DNA of 64,000 bases from Burkholderia sp. OK233 (GTDB lineage Bacteria > Pseudomonadota > Gammaproteobacteria > Burkholderiales > Burkholderiaceae): assembly GCF_900230185.1 (NCBI RefSeq), contig NZ_OCSR01000002.1, positions 868,001-932,000 of the forward strand. Reading direction: 5' to 3'. Below are positions 7,662 through 17,045 of the stretch, one piece after another. A program made the translations under genes and the position numbers. How positions within the stretch are numbered: position 1 is the stretch's first letter; every line of letters begins with the position of its first letter. The notes beneath the pieces were generated by a model that saw only the letters and a list, made by a program, of their open reading frames with translations, was not told the DNA's origin and ran no database searches.

Positions 7662-8972
7662 ATGTCCGCTTCCGAACAGACTCATCAGCCCGTGCGTGCC
7701 GCCACCGCGGCATTTATCGGCACGGCCGTCGAGTTTTACGACTACTACACCTATGCCACCGCCGCCGCGCTCGTGCTCGGCGAGGTGTTCTTCCCGAGCA
7801 GCAATCACTTTCTGAGTACGATGGCTTCGTTCGGCACGTTCTTTGTCGGCTTCATTGCGCGTCCATTGAGCGGCGCGGTATTCGGGCATCTCGGCGACAA
7901 GCTCGGCCGCAAGAAGATGCTGCTGCTGACCATGTTCCTGATGGGGATCGCCACGACCGGCATCGGCCTGCTGCCCGACTACGCCAGCATCGGCATCTGG
8001 GCACCGATCTCGCTTGTGCTGTTGCGGATTCTCCAGGGTATTGCCGTGGGCGGCGAATGGGGCGGCGCGGTACTGATGGCGAGCGAGCACGCGCCAGCCG
8101 GCCGCAAGACGTTCTTCGCGTCCTTTCCGCAGATGGGCAGCCCGGCCGGCTTGATTCTTTCGCTCGTGTCGTTCAGGCTCGTCACCTCGCTCGACCACGC
8201 AAGCTTCGTTGCCTGGGGTTGGCGCCTGCCGTTTCTGGCCAGCTTCGTGCTGCTGTTGATCGGCATGGCGATCCGTCTCGGCGTAAAAGAGTCGCCCGAG
8301 TTCGAGCAGTTGCGCAAGAATCGCGAGGTGCTGAAGTCGCCCGTCAAGGAAGTGCTGCGCACGGCGTGGTATCCGATCGTCATGGCGGCGATGGCCACGA
8401 CAATCGGCTCCGCCGGGTTCTTCTTCACCAACACGTTCATGATTTCGTATGTCACCGGTTATCTCGGCATGTCGAAATCGTTCATTCTCGATTGCCTGTT
8501 TGTCGTCACCCTCATCCAGTTGGCGTCCCAGCCGGTCTCGGCGCTGCTGGCACAGCGTGTTGGAGAGACCCGCTTTCTGACCTGCGCCGCGCTGCTATCC
8601 ATGCTCACGCCCTACCCGATGTTTCTGCTCGTGCAGACGCAAAATCCGGTCGCGATCGTGGCGGGGATCTCGTTCGCGGTGGTGGTCCTGTCCGCTGTCT
8701 ACGCGGTCATCGCCGGTTTCATGACGCCGGCATTTCCCACGCAGGTCCGGTACTCCGGCATTTCGATCGCCTATCAGCTGTGCGCGACGATCGCCGGTGG
8801 GACGACGCCGCTGATCGGGACGATGCTCGCGCAGAACTACAAGGGCGAGTGGCTGCCGCTGGCGATTTTCTTCAGCGTGCTTTCGGCGGTGTCGCTGGTT
8901 GGAATCGTGGGGCTCGGGCGTTATCGCAAGGGGATACGCGCGGAGGGAGCGGCTGCGATGCTTGCTAACTAA
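7662..8972 (+). CDS. MFS transporter, metabolite:H+ symporter (MHS) type
   Basis: A 436-residue inner-membrane protein with 12 predicted helices. The MHS signature is clear: FIGTAVEFYDYYTYATAAAL at the start of helix 1, GHLGDKLGRKKMLLLT in the helix 2-3 loop, and RILQGIAVGGEWGGAVLMA in helix 4. Members import small organic acids, betaines or similar compounds by proton symport. It is the last plus-strand gene of the LysR-linked group and carries its own copy of the shared regulatory element, so it probably supplies the substrate of the amidohydrolase or aldolase. The substrate cannot be read from the sequence. Confidence 0.92.
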   Translation: MSASEQTHQPVRAATAAFIGTAVEFYDYYTYATAAALVLGEVFFPSSNHFLSTMASFGTFFVGFIARPLSGAVFGHLGDKLGRKKMLLLTMFLMGIATTGIGLLPDYASIGIWAPISLVLLRILQGIAVGGEWGGAVLMASEHAPAGRKTFFASFPQMGSPAGLILSLVSFRLVTSLDHASFVAWGWRLPFLASFVLLLIGMAIRLGVKESPEFEQLRKNREVLKSPVKEVLRTAWYPIVMAAMATTIGSAGFFFTNTFMISYVTGYLGMSKSFILDCLFVVTLIQLASQPVSALLAQRVGETRFLTCAALLSMLTPYPMFLLVQTQNPVAIVAGISFAVVVLSAVYAVIAGFMTPAFPTQVRYSGISIAYQLCATIAGGTTPLIGTMLAQNYKGEWLPLAIFFSVLSAVSLVGIVGLGRYRKGIRAEGAAAMLAN

Positions 8973-9012
8973 GACTGGCCGATATGGGTTGATCAGGCGG
9001 CGCGAGCAATGC

Positions 9013-9059
9013 TGACCTCGATGCGAATCGGGCCCGCAACGCGCCGCAGATCGAGGTCA
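9013..9059. terminator. hairpin between convergent genes, possible bidirectional terminator
   Basis: TGACCTCGAT at 9013-9022 pairs perfectly with ATCGAGGTCA at 9050-9059. It lies in the 92-bp gap between the convergent MHS transporter and SDR genes. There is no strong T-run, so it may act as an RNA 3' end rather than a classical intrinsic terminator. Confidence 0.5.
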
Positions 9060-9064
9060 GGGGG

Positions 9065-9760
9065 CTAAAGGGATGAGCCACCGCACATCACGATCTGCTG
9101 CCCGGTAATCGCGCCCGCATCAACTCCGAGCAGGAAGGCGGTCAGCGCGGCCACTTCCGACGGTTTGACGAAGCGGCCGATCGGCGGCAATTTGGGCGGT
9201 GTTCCGGCTCGCGCCGGATTGCTGAGTAACGGCGTATCGGTGGCGCCCGGCGCGACCACATTGACTGTGATGCCACGCGGCGCGAGTTCGGCGGCCCAGG
9301 ATCGGGCCATGCCGACCAGCGCTGCTTTGGTCGCCGCGTATTGACTTCGGGTGGCAGCGCCGTTCGCAGTCCGGCTGCCGATGAGCACGATGCGGCCGCC
9401 CGCGGACATCTTCGGCAGCAACGCATTGGCGAGAAAAGCGGCAGCGTTGACATGAATCCGCCACATGGCCGCGCCATCGTCGGCGGCGAGTTCGCCGAGT
9501 GGCGCCGTGCGCATGAATCCGGCCGCGTGTACGAACGCGTCGCAAACGCCGATGGCGTCGACGATGCGCTCCAGCGCAGCAAAGTCCGTCACATCGACGG
9601 GGACGATCGTCAGGCGCTCGATGTCATGTTTGGCCGGTGTCCGGCACAAGCCCGTCACGCGCCACCCATCCGCCAGCAGGCGTTGAACGATCGCCTCGCC
9701 GATTCCCGACGACGCCCCCGTCACCACGGCATGCCGTTGCACAACAGATTCCGCTGCCAC
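9065..9760 (-). CDS. SDR family NAD(P)-dependent oxidoreductase
   Basis: This 231-residue short-chain dehydrogenase has the cofactor motif VTGASSGIGEAIVQRL at about residues 13-28, the HAAGFMRTAPLG region in place of NNAG, and the catalytic SRTANGAATRSQYAATKAAL block (Ser, Tyr-x3-Lys). A proline-rich loop near residue 195 and a Gly-rich C-terminus are usual. The start is GTG at 9758-9760, behind a purine-rich stretch. It is 46 bp downstream of the DeoR gene on the same strand, so it may end the DeoR cluster rather than belong to the LysR group. Substrate unknown. Confidence 0.88.
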   Translation of the reverse strand: MAAESVVQRHAVVTGASSGIGEAIVQRLLADGWRVTGLCRTPAKHDIERLTIVPVDVTDFAALERIVDAIGVCDAFVHAAGFMRTAPLGELAADDGAAMWRIHVNAAAFLANALLPKMSAGGRIVLIGSRTANGAATRSQYAATKAALVGMARSWAAELAPRGITVNVVAPGATDTPLLSNPARAGTPPKLPPIGRFVKPSEVAALTAFLLGVDAGAITGQQIVMCGGSSL

Positions 9761-9805
9761 TCCGTTTCCCCTCGAAAATCGGTCACGGAGAGCCGTCGCG
9801 AACGC

Positions 9806-10573
9806 TTATCGAACCGCCGCGGTCTCGACCGTCACCTCGCCTCGCTCGTCGAACAAGGCCAGTTCCTGCGGCTCTGCCGCGTTATCGGTAATCAACGTCC
9901 AGTCGCGCTCGAGCGGCGTCCAATGCTGCTGGCTGGCGCGGCCAAGCTTGTCGGCGGTGACGAGCACGAACACGCTCGCCGCCTGACGGATCACGCATTC
10001 CTTCAGATACGCCTGCTCGGCAGTCGCCTCGCACAGACCGCGCGTAGCAGTCACGCCGTCGGCACCGAGAAACGCCTTGTCGAAACTCAGGCGGCTCAGT
10101 GCAAGCTGCGCCAGCGGCCCGAGCGTACTCATGCTCGACGAGCGGATATCGCCACCAATCAGCGTCACCCGCACCTTGCTGGAGGCGAGCGCGCCGACTA
10201 CCAGCAGGTTGTTCGTCACGACATGAATCGAACGATGCCCAGCCAATTGCCGCGCCAGCGCCGCCGTGGTCGTCCCGCCGTCGAGAAACAGCGTGTCGTC
10301 CTCCTGGACATGCGCGAGCGCGGCGCGCGCGATCGCATCCTTCTGCTCACGAAAGCTCTCGCTGCGCTCGTCGAGCGAAGCTTCCGGCTCGTGCGCGCTG
10401 ACCGCCGCCGCCCCGCCATAGGTGCGCAGGATCTGGCGGCCCTCTGCGAGCGCCCGCAAATCGCGCCGCACAGTCGCCTCGGACATGCCGAAGTGCTCGC
10501 ACAGCGTCCCGACATCTGTCATCCCGCCCAGCACAGCGTGAAGCATCGCCTCGCGGCGTTTCGCAACTTTCAT
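9806..10573 (-). CDS. DeoR/GlpR family transcriptional regulator
   Basis: The N-terminal winged helix (LCEHFGMSEATVRRDLRALA, then ILRTYGGAA) and the C-terminal sugar-phosphate isomerase-like sensor domain (FLDGGTTTAALARQL, VTNNLLV, LIGGDIRSS, FLGADGVT) are typical of DeoR proteins, which sense phosphorylated sugars. The ATG at 10573 gives 255 residues, the family norm; the frame is open to 10654 but adds an atypical N-terminus. It lies at the end of the minus-strand acid-sugar cluster and is its most likely regulator, answering to a phosphorylated intermediate made by the DUF1537 kinase. Confidence 0.88.
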   Translation of the reverse strand: MKVAKRREAMLHAVLGGMTDVGTLCEHFGMSEATVRRDLRALAEGRQILRTYGGAAAVSAHEPEASLDERSESFREQKDAIARAALAHVQEDDTLFLDGGTTTAALARQLAGHRSIHVVTNNLLVVGALASSKVRVTLIGGDIRSSSMSTLGPLAQLALSRLSFDKAFLGADGVTATRGLCEATAEQAYLKECVIRQAASVFVLVTADKLGRASQQHWTPLERDWTLITDNAAEPQELALFDERGEVTVETAAVR

Positions 10574-10721
10574 GATCTTGGATCGGAGGAACCGGTTGAG
10601 CAACAGCGCGCCATGAGCGCGCGAAAAAGTGTGCCTAGTGTAGCGAATTTCCATTCGTACGCCGTGTCCCTTTCCGGTCCGCTCAAAACCGGCTCTTCCC
10701 CTTACCGCTTCACCGACGGCC

Positions 10722-11909
10722 TCAACCGCGTACCCACTTTTCGTCGACGCTCACGTATTTGATCCGTTGACGGAAGTACGTGAAAGCGATGTGCAATGCG
10801 CCGTCAGCCGATTGCACGATGGACGGATACGAATACTCGCGGTTACGCTGCTCGGCCGAGTTGTTCGTCATACAGTAGCCGTCGCCGATTTCCAGATCGC
10901 GCCGGCGCGTCCACGTGTGGCCGCCGTCTTCGGAAATAGCCAGCGACATCGGGCTTCGTGGTGCGCCCCAGAACGCACTACCGCGCGCGGATGCGCTCTG
11001 ATCGCGCAACGCGCCGCTGTCTTCGGAATCTTCGATATCGTCGTACAGCGAGGCGCGCCGCTCGGTGCTATGCGACGCGTCGCTCTCGTTGAACACCAGC
11101 GCGAGATGACCGTTTTTCAGCGAGACGAACTGGATCGACGAGTTGTTGTTCGGCAACGTGGTCGGCTGCGGCGCGCTCCACGTGCGGCCATCTTTCGAGC
11201 GGCTCGCATAAATGAAGTCCGCCCACCGGCTGCGGAACAGCGCGAGCAACGAGCCGTCGGCTAGCACCTGCACGTTCATATGCACGCAACCGACGCTATC
11301 AGGCACCTCGTGCTCGCGCCACGAGCGCCCTTCGTCTTCGGAGATCAGCACGGCGCTGATGTCGTTGTTGCCCACCCAGCGCTCGCCGGGTTCGGTGCGG
11401 CACATAAACACCGGGCACAACCATGCACCGTCCGGCAGCACGACGATCGGCTGGCGCACGAAGGTGCCCGCGCGGTCGAACAGTGTTTCGACCGGCCCCC
11501 AGGTCATACCGCCATCGGACGAGTTGCGCCGGCGCACGATCGCGGTGTTCTGATGCCCGGACAACTGTGCGGTATAAGTCAGCCACAAGCGGCCATCGGG
11601 TGCCGTGAACAGCACGGGGTTCTGCTCGGAGCGCGTCGGGTCGTTTGACAGTTTCTCGGGCTCGGACCAGACGCGGGTGCTCGCACGCAACCGCGACATG
11701 TAGATCGACACGTCGGGAATACCTTCCTGCGTGCCGCCGAACCAGACGCACAACAGATCGCCATTGGGCAGCGCATGCAGATTCGCCGCGTGGTTCTGCA
11801 CGCACGGGGACGGCAAATACGCGTCGTGCCGTTGCGCGTCGGCATAGGCCACGCGCACGTGGCCGTCCCACGTCGCCGACGCTGGGGCTTCTGCGAGGAT
11901 GGAAGTCAT
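10722..11909 (-). CDS. sialidase-like protein with Asp-box (BNR) repeats
   Basis: This 395-residue protein has four Asp-box-like motifs (SSDGGMTWGP, SEDEGRSWRE, SKDGRTWSAP, SEDGGHTWTR) spaced as in six-bladed sialidase folds, and an early NLHALPNGDLLCVWFGGT segment. There is no signal peptide, so it is probably cytoplasmic. Classical sialidases remove terminal sialic acids, but this subgroup in proteobacteria is of unproven activity. Its neighbours (symporter, acid-sugar kinase/dehydrogenase, aldolase) suggest hydrolysis or isomerisation of an acidic sugar after uptake. That role is inference only. Confidence 0.8.
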   Translation of the reverse strand: MTSILAEAPASATWDGHVRVAYADAQRHDAYLPSPCVQNHAANLHALPNGDLLCVWFGGTQEGIPDVSIYMSRLRASTRVWSEPEKLSNDPTRSEQNPVLFTAPDGRLWLTYTAQLSGHQNTAIVRRRNSSDGGMTWGPVETLFDRAGTFVRQPIVVLPDGAWLCPVFMCRTEPGERWVGNNDISAVLISEDEGRSWREHEVPDSVGCVHMNVQVLADGSLLALFRSRWADFIYASRSKDGRTWSAPQPTTLPNNNSSIQFVSLKNGHLALVFNESDASHSTERRASLYDDIEDSEDSGALRDQSASARGSAFWGAPRSPMSLAISEDGGHTWTRRRDLEIGDGYCMTNNSAEQRNREYSYPSIVQSADGALHIAFTYFRQRIKYVSVDEKWVRG

Positions 11910-11934
11910 CCAATGTTCTCCTGGTTACGTCGCT

Positions 11935-13359
11935 TCAATGTGATTCACGATGCTGGAGCCGCTCGCCGCTCGCGCCGACGGGCTTGGAGCCCGAGGGAAA
12001 CAACAGCTTCTCCAGCACGATAACGATAGCCGGCGTCACTAACGACACGTACATGTTGTCGATACCGAACGGATTACCGAGCAGATACCACACCGTCGTC
12101 GAGATCGTCGCGATGATCAGCGCGGCCATCGCGCCACGGCTGCTGTTGAAGAAAGGCAGATAGATGCCGATCAAGGCCACCACGGACACCGTCAGCCGCA
12201 ACGCCCGCGTGAAGAACGACAGCGCCAGAATCTGCGGCACGAACAGCACGAACAGGAGCGGCACGAGTCCGACCACGAGCGAAATCCAGCGCGTCATGCG
12301 CAGCTCGACATCCGGCGCCGGGTTGTAGCGCGGCACATAGAAATCCTTCACGACGAGCGACGCGATCGCAAGCGCCACCGTGCACACGCTGACGAAAATC
12401 GACGCCACGAGCGACGTCGTCACCACGCCGGCCAGCAGCGGATTCATATGCTGCAGAAACACCGGCAGCGCATAGAGGCTCTTGATGTTGGGGAACAGAA
12501 ACTTGGCCGAAACTCCGAGAAAGCCGAGTGCGAGCGAGATCGGCACGCATAACGCCGCGGCAAGCAGCGATGCATTGCGCGCCGCCGCCGGTGAACGGGT
12601 CGCGGAAATCGCCTGGATGATGAACTGTGTCGAGAAGATCGCGCCCGCCGTACCGATGATCCACGCGCCGATCGTACCGTTGCTGAGCGAGCCGTTCCAC
12701 GTGAAGTAATGCTCGGGCATTTGCGCCATCATCGGCTTGATGCCGCCCGTCATTTGCCACGCCACGTAAACCAGAATCGCGATACCGATCAACTTGACCG
12801 CGCTATGCACGATGGTCAGATACGCCACGCTCTTCAAGCCACCCCATGCAAAATACACCGTGCTGACAATCGCTGTGATCACCGCGGCGGTCGGCAGATT
12901 GATACGCATCACCGTCGAAATCGCCGCCGCACCGCTCACATAGTTGCCCACGTTCACGAGAAACAGCGCATAGATCATGATCGCCGAGACGACGAGCTTC
13001 GCGCGCTTGCCGTACTTCATGGCAATGAAGCCGGAGATCGTGAATTCGCCGGAACTGTAGAGACGCTTGGCCATGAACAGGCCGAAGAACAGAAAACCGA
13101 TCGAGGCGGCGATCACCGACCACGATGCCGCGATCCCCGCACTGAAGGCTTCCTGCGAGGTGCCTACCGTCGACTTCGCACCGATGAATTCCGACATCAG
13201 CAATACCGCGACGACCACGGCCGGCATCGAGCGCGACGCCACCATGAACTGTTCGGAATTGCGACTGCGCAGCTTGACGCTAAACCAGCTGGTCAGAAGA
13301 ATGTAGAGCACGACCATCCCGATGATGATCGCTGTGTCCCAGTAGCCAAAAGTTGCCAT
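11935..13359 (-). CDS. sodium:solute symporter (SSS family)
   Basis: A 474-residue inner-membrane transporter with about 13 hydrophobic segments. The N-terminus (SVKLRSRNSEQFMVASRSMP) and the next helices (SEFIGAKSTVGTSQEAFSAG, then YSSGEFTISGFIAMKYGKRAK) carry the SSS signature. The frame is open upstream to 13878, but that extension is the antisense of the PdxA2 gene. The ATG at 13357-13359 is where transporter-like sequence begins. It lies 129 bp after the kinase-PdxA2 gene in the same direction and probably imports the acid sugar used by the cluster together with Na+. Confidence 0.9.
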   Translation of the reverse strand: MATFGYWDTAIIIGMVVLYILLTSWFSVKLRSRNSEQFMVASRSMPAVVVAVLLMSEFIGAKSTVGTSQEAFSAGIAASWSVIAASIGFLFFGLFMAKRLYSSGEFTISGFIAMKYGKRAKLVVSAIMIYALFLVNVGNYVSGAAAISTVMRINLPTAAVITAIVSTVYFAWGGLKSVAYLTIVHSAVKLIGIAILVYVAWQMTGGIKPMMAQMPEHYFTWNGSLSNGTIGAWIIGTAGAIFSTQFIIQAISATRSPAAARNASLLAAALCVPISLALGFLGVSAKFLFPNIKSLYALPVFLQHMNPLLAGVVTTSLVASIFVSVCTVALAIASLVVKDFYVPRYNPAPDVELRMTRWISLVVGLVPLLFVLFVPQILALSFFTRALRLTVSVVALIGIYLPFFNSSRGAMAALIIATISTTVWYLLGNPFGIDNMYVSLVTPAIVIVLEKLLFPSGSKPVGASGERLQHRESH

Positions 13360-13487
13360 GGTGTCTCCAATATATTTTGACGACGTCTTCGCATCGAAAA
13401 ATCCGGCCGCCGGGCGTGTCCCCGCCTTCTCGACGGCCGAGAATCTGCTACCGCCGCAGCGGTCCTGTTCTGCCGGTTCGCGTCCGC

Positions 13488-15827
13488 TCAAGCTTCCAGT
13501 TCGGAGCGCCGCGTCGCGAGATCGAGTGCCTGTTTCAGCGCCTCGAGCATGCTGCCTTCGTCGGCGATACCCTTGCCGGCGATGTCGAACGCCGTACCGT
13601 GATCGACCGAAGTCCGAATCACCGGCAGGCCGACGGTCACGTTGACACCGGCCTCGAGGCCCATGACCTTGACCGGGCCGTGACCCTGGTCGTGATACAT
13701 CGCGACCACCACATCGAAGTCGCCGCGGCCGGCACGAAAAAACAACGTATCGGCGGGCAACGGGCCTTCGACGTCCCAGCCACGTGCCTGCAGAACTTGC
13801 ACGGCAGGAATGATCTTTTCCTCTTCCTCGCCGTAGCCGAACAGGCCGTTCTCGCCCGCATGCGGATTGATCCCGCATACGCCGATACGCGGGTTGTCGA
13901 TGCCGGCGCGCACCAGCGTTTCATGCGCACGCTCGATGGTCCGTTGCACCAGTCCCGGCTCGATACGGCGAATGGCGTCCAGCAGGCCGATGTGGGTTGT
14001 CACGTGAATCACGCGCAGCTTCGGCGCGACGAGCATCATCGAGACTTCGTCGATGCCGGTCAGATGCGCGAGCATCTCCGTATGCCCAGGGAAAATGTGG
14101 CCGCCGGCGTGAAGCGCTTCCTTGTTCAGCGGCGCCGTGCAGATCGCATCCAGTTCGCCCGCCGAAGTCAGTTTGACGGTGCGCGCGATGTACTGATACG
14201 CGGCATCGCCCGCGACCGCCGAGAGCTTGCCGTACGGCAGATCCGCGGGAATCAGGCCGAGATCGATGCAATCGACCACGCCGCATTCGAAGCCGGCGTT
14301 CGCGGGACTGCTGATCGAGCGCACCTCGAGCGCGACGCCCGCGCGCTTGCCCGCATCGCGCAAGCGCGCGGCGTCGCCGATCACGAGCGGGCGGCACTGT
14401 TCGTAGACGGAGGCATGGGCCAGCGCCTTCATGACGATTTCCGGGCCGACGCCGGCAGCATCGCCCATGGTGATGCCGATAACTGGACGATAGGTCATTG
14501 TGGTGAGTCCTTTGATGGTGGCCTCGTGGGGCCGGGCGATGCGTTGAACGCCGGCGAGTTTCCGCCAGGCAAGATGAAGCGTCTCGGGATGGCCGAAACC
14601 GCCCGCTTTGGTGACGACGTGAAGGCGGCGGCCGTTGTGATCAGCGTGCAGCAGCGGTACGCCGCTTTCGATTTCTTCGACGATCCGCAGTTGGCTGATG
14701 CCGGCAGCGGACAACAACGCGCGCGCAGTCTCCCCGCCGGTGGCGATCACGCTGCCGGCGAACGACAACGCTGGCGAGAGCAGCGCCGCGAGACGCTGAC
14801 AAAACAGCAGGCCATCGGCGACGCTCTTACGATCGGACTGACTCAGGGAGACGACGACGTGCCGCCCCTCTTGAAGCGCTTCGCTAACCTTGCATGTGAG
14901 ATTCGTGTGGGCTTCGGTAGGCGGTTCGGCAAGCAGCGTCCTCGTGTCGACTTCGAACGAAACAAGCGTGCTGCCCGCTTCTGTTTTAAGCCGCTCGACC
15001 TGGGCATGCGAAACACTCGACATGCTGCCGACCACGGTCAGGACTGGCTGACTCGGCGTGTGCAGTGCCGATGCGGTAGGCGGCGTGGCATCGGTCAGAT
15101 TCAATGCGCTCATCAGGTCGCGTGCAAGCCCCGCCGAGCCCACCCAGAACACGCCGCGTAATTGAGCAGACGCGTGGGCGACCCGCTGCAGGTCGTCTTC
15201 CGTTTCGCTGTCGCACACCACCGCCTGAATACCGGCGTGACGCAACGTGTCGAGCCGGTCCGTCAGCACAGCGTTGCCCGAACGAACTTCAGCCAACGTC
15301 AGCGCAACCGTTCGCAAGCCGTATTGTTCGAGCATCGCTGGAATATTCGCCTCGCCGCCGACGCCTTCGTTACGCCACACTTCGGTGTCTTCCACCGCCA
15401 CGCCGTTCAGCCATTGGCGTCCGTCCCGTGTCGTGCGGCCGGCGGCCGGAAACGCCGGCGCCACGATCGCCATACCGGCGAGCGGCACCAACGCAGCCAC
15501 TTCCGCGGCGAAGTTGCCGCGCAGCGTTGAATCGATTTTCTTGTAGAGCTTCGTCTCCGTGTGACCGAGTTCGCGCCACACGTCTGCGTTACTGCGCGCC
15601 GCTGACGCCGCGTCGAGCCGGCGCGAATCTGCATCGACGGCCAGCACGTCGATCACGTCGAGCGTGTTGCCCAATTCGAGTATCGCAGCCGCTGAATGCG
15701 CACGCGCATCCAGCGTCACGACGCTGCGCAAGCCGAGGTGCGCGCCTGTCACGGCGCAGTCGGCCGTACCCGACAGATCGTCGCCGATGATCAGGAGCCG
15801 CAAGCGGCGTTCGCGGACGATGTTCAC
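13488..15827 (-). CDS. fused DUF1537 acid-sugar kinase and PdxA2 4-phosphate dehydrogenase
   Basis: One frame without a stop encodes two enzymes that are usually separate. Residues 1-443 are a DUF1537 four-carbon acid-sugar kinase (LLIIGDDLSGTADCAV near residue 11, KKIDSTLRGN, GSMSSVSHAQ, TGGETARALL, ending KAGGFGHPETL). From residue 444 a PdxA2-type NAD-dependent dehydrogenase follows (GITMGDAAGVGPEIVMK, GHTEMLAHLTG, NPHAGENGLFGYG, and the metal-site YHDQGHGPVK). Together they would phosphorylate a C4 acid such as threonate or erythronate and convert it to dihydroxyacetone phosphate and CO2. The start is the GTG at 15825-15827, overlapping the upstream stop as GTGA. AAGGA lies nine bases before the internal ATG at 14496-14498, so free PdxA2 may also be made. 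Confidence 0.88.
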   Translation of the reverse strand: MNIVRERRLRLLIIGDDLSGTADCAVTGAHLGLRSVVTLDARAHSAAAILELGNTLDVIDVLAVDADSRRLDAASAARSNADVWRELGHTETKLYKKIDSTLRGNFAAEVAALVPLAGMAIVAPAFPAAGRTTRDGRQWLNGVAVEDTEVWRNEGVGGEANIPAMLEQYGLRTVALTLAEVRSGNAVLTDRLDTLRHAGIQAVVCDSETEDDLQRVAHASAQLRGVFWVGSAGLARDLMSALNLTDATPPTASALHTPSQPVLTVVGSMSSVSHAQVERLKTEAGSTLVSFEVDTRTLLAEPPTEAHTNLTCKVSEALQEGRHVVVSLSQSDRKSVADGLLFCQRLAALLSPALSFAGSVIATGGETARALLSAAGISQLRIVEEIESGVPLLHADHNGRRLHVVTKAGGFGHPETLHLAWRKLAGVQRIARPHEATIKGLTTMTYRPVIGITMGDAAGVGPEIVMKALAHASVYEQCRPLVIGDAARLRDAGKRAGVALEVRSISSPANAGFECGVVDCIDLGLIPADLPYGKLSAVAGDAAYQYIARTVKLTSAGELDAICTAPLNKEALHAGGHIFPGHTEMLAHLTGIDEVSMMLVAPKLRVIHVTTHIGLLDAIRRIEPGLVQRTIERAHETLVRAGIDNPRIGVCGINPHAGENGLFGYGEEEEKIIPAVQVLQARGWDVEGPLPADTLFFRAGRGDFDVVVAMYHDQGHGPVKVMGLEAGVNVTVGLPVIRTSVDHGTAFDIAGKGIADEGSMLEALKQALDLATRRSELEA

Positions 15828-16993
15828 GGCAGCACTCGGCGATAGATCGCCTTCATGTCGTCGAGCGAAAGCGGCTTCGGGTTGTTGCCGAGCAGCCGTT
15901 TGACTTTGGCCGCCGCCACCGAGAGCGCATCGAGATCGTCTTCGCTGACGCCGAACTTGCGCAGATCCTGGGGAATGTCGACCGCCGCCGTCCATTCGTT
16001 GATGCGCTCGATCAGCTTGCGCGCAGCGGTCTCTTCATTGTCGTCGTTCGCGCAGAGCGATAGCGCACGCGCGACGTCGGCGAGCCGGCCCGCGCATGCA
16101 TCCATGTTGAACGCCATCACGTGCGGTAGCAGCATGGCGTTCGCCACACCGTGCGTGATGTTGAACATGCCGCCGAGCGGATATGCGAGCGCATGCACCG
16201 CGGCCGTGCCGGCCGCCGTCAACGCGAAGCCGCCGTACATCGAGCCGAGCATCATGGCTTCGCGCGCCTTGATCGACTCGCCTTGCTCGTAGGCTTCGAT
16301 GATGTTCGCGCCGATCAGCCGCATCGATTCCATCGCGAACATGTCGCTGACCGGATTGGCCTTGGTCGAGATATACGACTCGAGCGAGTGCACGAACGCA
16401 TCCATGCCCGTCGCCCCAGTGATCGCCTTAGGCAATTTCAGCGTCAGGGCGGCATCGAGAATGACGAGTTGCGGCAACAGATGACGGCTTACAATGCCGA
16501 CCTTCAACTCCTCGTCCGGCAAGGTGACGATTGCATTCGGCGTCACTTCCGAGCCCGTGCCCGCGGTGGTCGGCACGAGGATCAACGGCACGCCCGGTTT
16601 CTTGATCAGATCGATACCGAGCCATTCGCGCAGCGGCTCTTCATTGGTCAGGCGCACGGCAAACAGTTTGGCGGCGTCGAGCACGCTGCCGCCGCCGATC
16701 GACAGGATAGCGTGCGGCGCGAACGGCGCGATCTGCTCGCTGAACGCGCTTTCCACGTTGCCGATGGTCGGCTCGGGTTCGACATCGCGCACGATCAGCA
16801 CTTCGATGTCTTTCTCGGCGAGGGCGGCTGTCACGCGGTCGATTACACCAAGCGCCTCCATCGCGGGCTGGGTGATCAAGGCGATGCGTTTGACCGGCGT
16901 GTCGAGTAATGCAAGTTTGTCCGCCAGCAGGTCAAGGCTGTGTGCGCCGTGCACGATGTGCTTGACGGTCTGGAAGTGATAGGGCGTGGTCAT
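15824..16993 (-). CDS. iron-containing alcohol dehydrogenase
   Basis: A 389-residue group III alcohol dehydrogenase using NAD(P)H and a metal. The nucleotide segment is ILSIGGGSVLDAAKLFAV, followed by VPTTAGTGSEVTPNAIV. The metal ligands lie in ATGMDAFVHSLESY and HALAYPLGGMFNITHG. Length is typical. It resembles maleylacetate reductase/1,3-propanediol dehydrogenase-like members but its substrate is not evident. The stop overlaps the kinase start by 4 bp, so the two are translationally coupled. It probably oxidises or reduces an intermediate of the acid-sugar pathway. Confidence 0.9.
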   Translation of the reverse strand: MTTPYHFQTVKHIVHGAHSLDLLADKLALLDTPVKRIALITQPAMEALGVIDRVTAALAEKDIEVLIVRDVEPEPTIGNVESAFSEQIAPFAPHAILSIGGGSVLDAAKLFAVRLTNEEPLREWLGIDLIKKPGVPLILVPTTAGTGSEVTPNAIVTLPDEELKVGIVSRHLLPQLVILDAALTLKLPKAITGATGMDAFVHSLESYISTKANPVSDMFAMESMRLIGANIIEAYEQGESIKAREAMMLGSMYGGFALTAAGTAAVHALAYPLGGMFNITHGVANAMLLPHVMAFNMDACAGRLADVARALSLCANDDNEETAARKLIERINEWTAAVDIPQDLRKFGVSEDDLDALSVAAAKVKRLLGNNPKPLSLDDMKAIYRRVLP

Positions 16994-17045
16994 GGCGGTA
17001 GGTGGTTGGCGATAGAGTGGCGTGGCCGATGCGCTTCAGCGCGTT

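Noticed and set aside
9341..10762. 473-codon open frame on the plus strand
   Set aside because: Antisense to the SDR and DeoR genes; no domain pattern.
13360..13878. N-terminal extension of the symporter frame
   Set aside because: It overlaps the PdxA2 coding part in another frame and lacks transporter features; the ATG at 13359 begins the membrane protein.
13353..15161. 602-codon open frame on the plus strand
   Set aside because: Antisense to the kinase-PdxA2 gene, with Arg/His-rich composition and no family resemblance.
15828..15995. N-terminal extension of the kinase frame
   Set aside because: It lies inside the iron alcohol dehydrogenase gene; the GTG at 15827 with a 4-bp GTGA overlap is the natural start.
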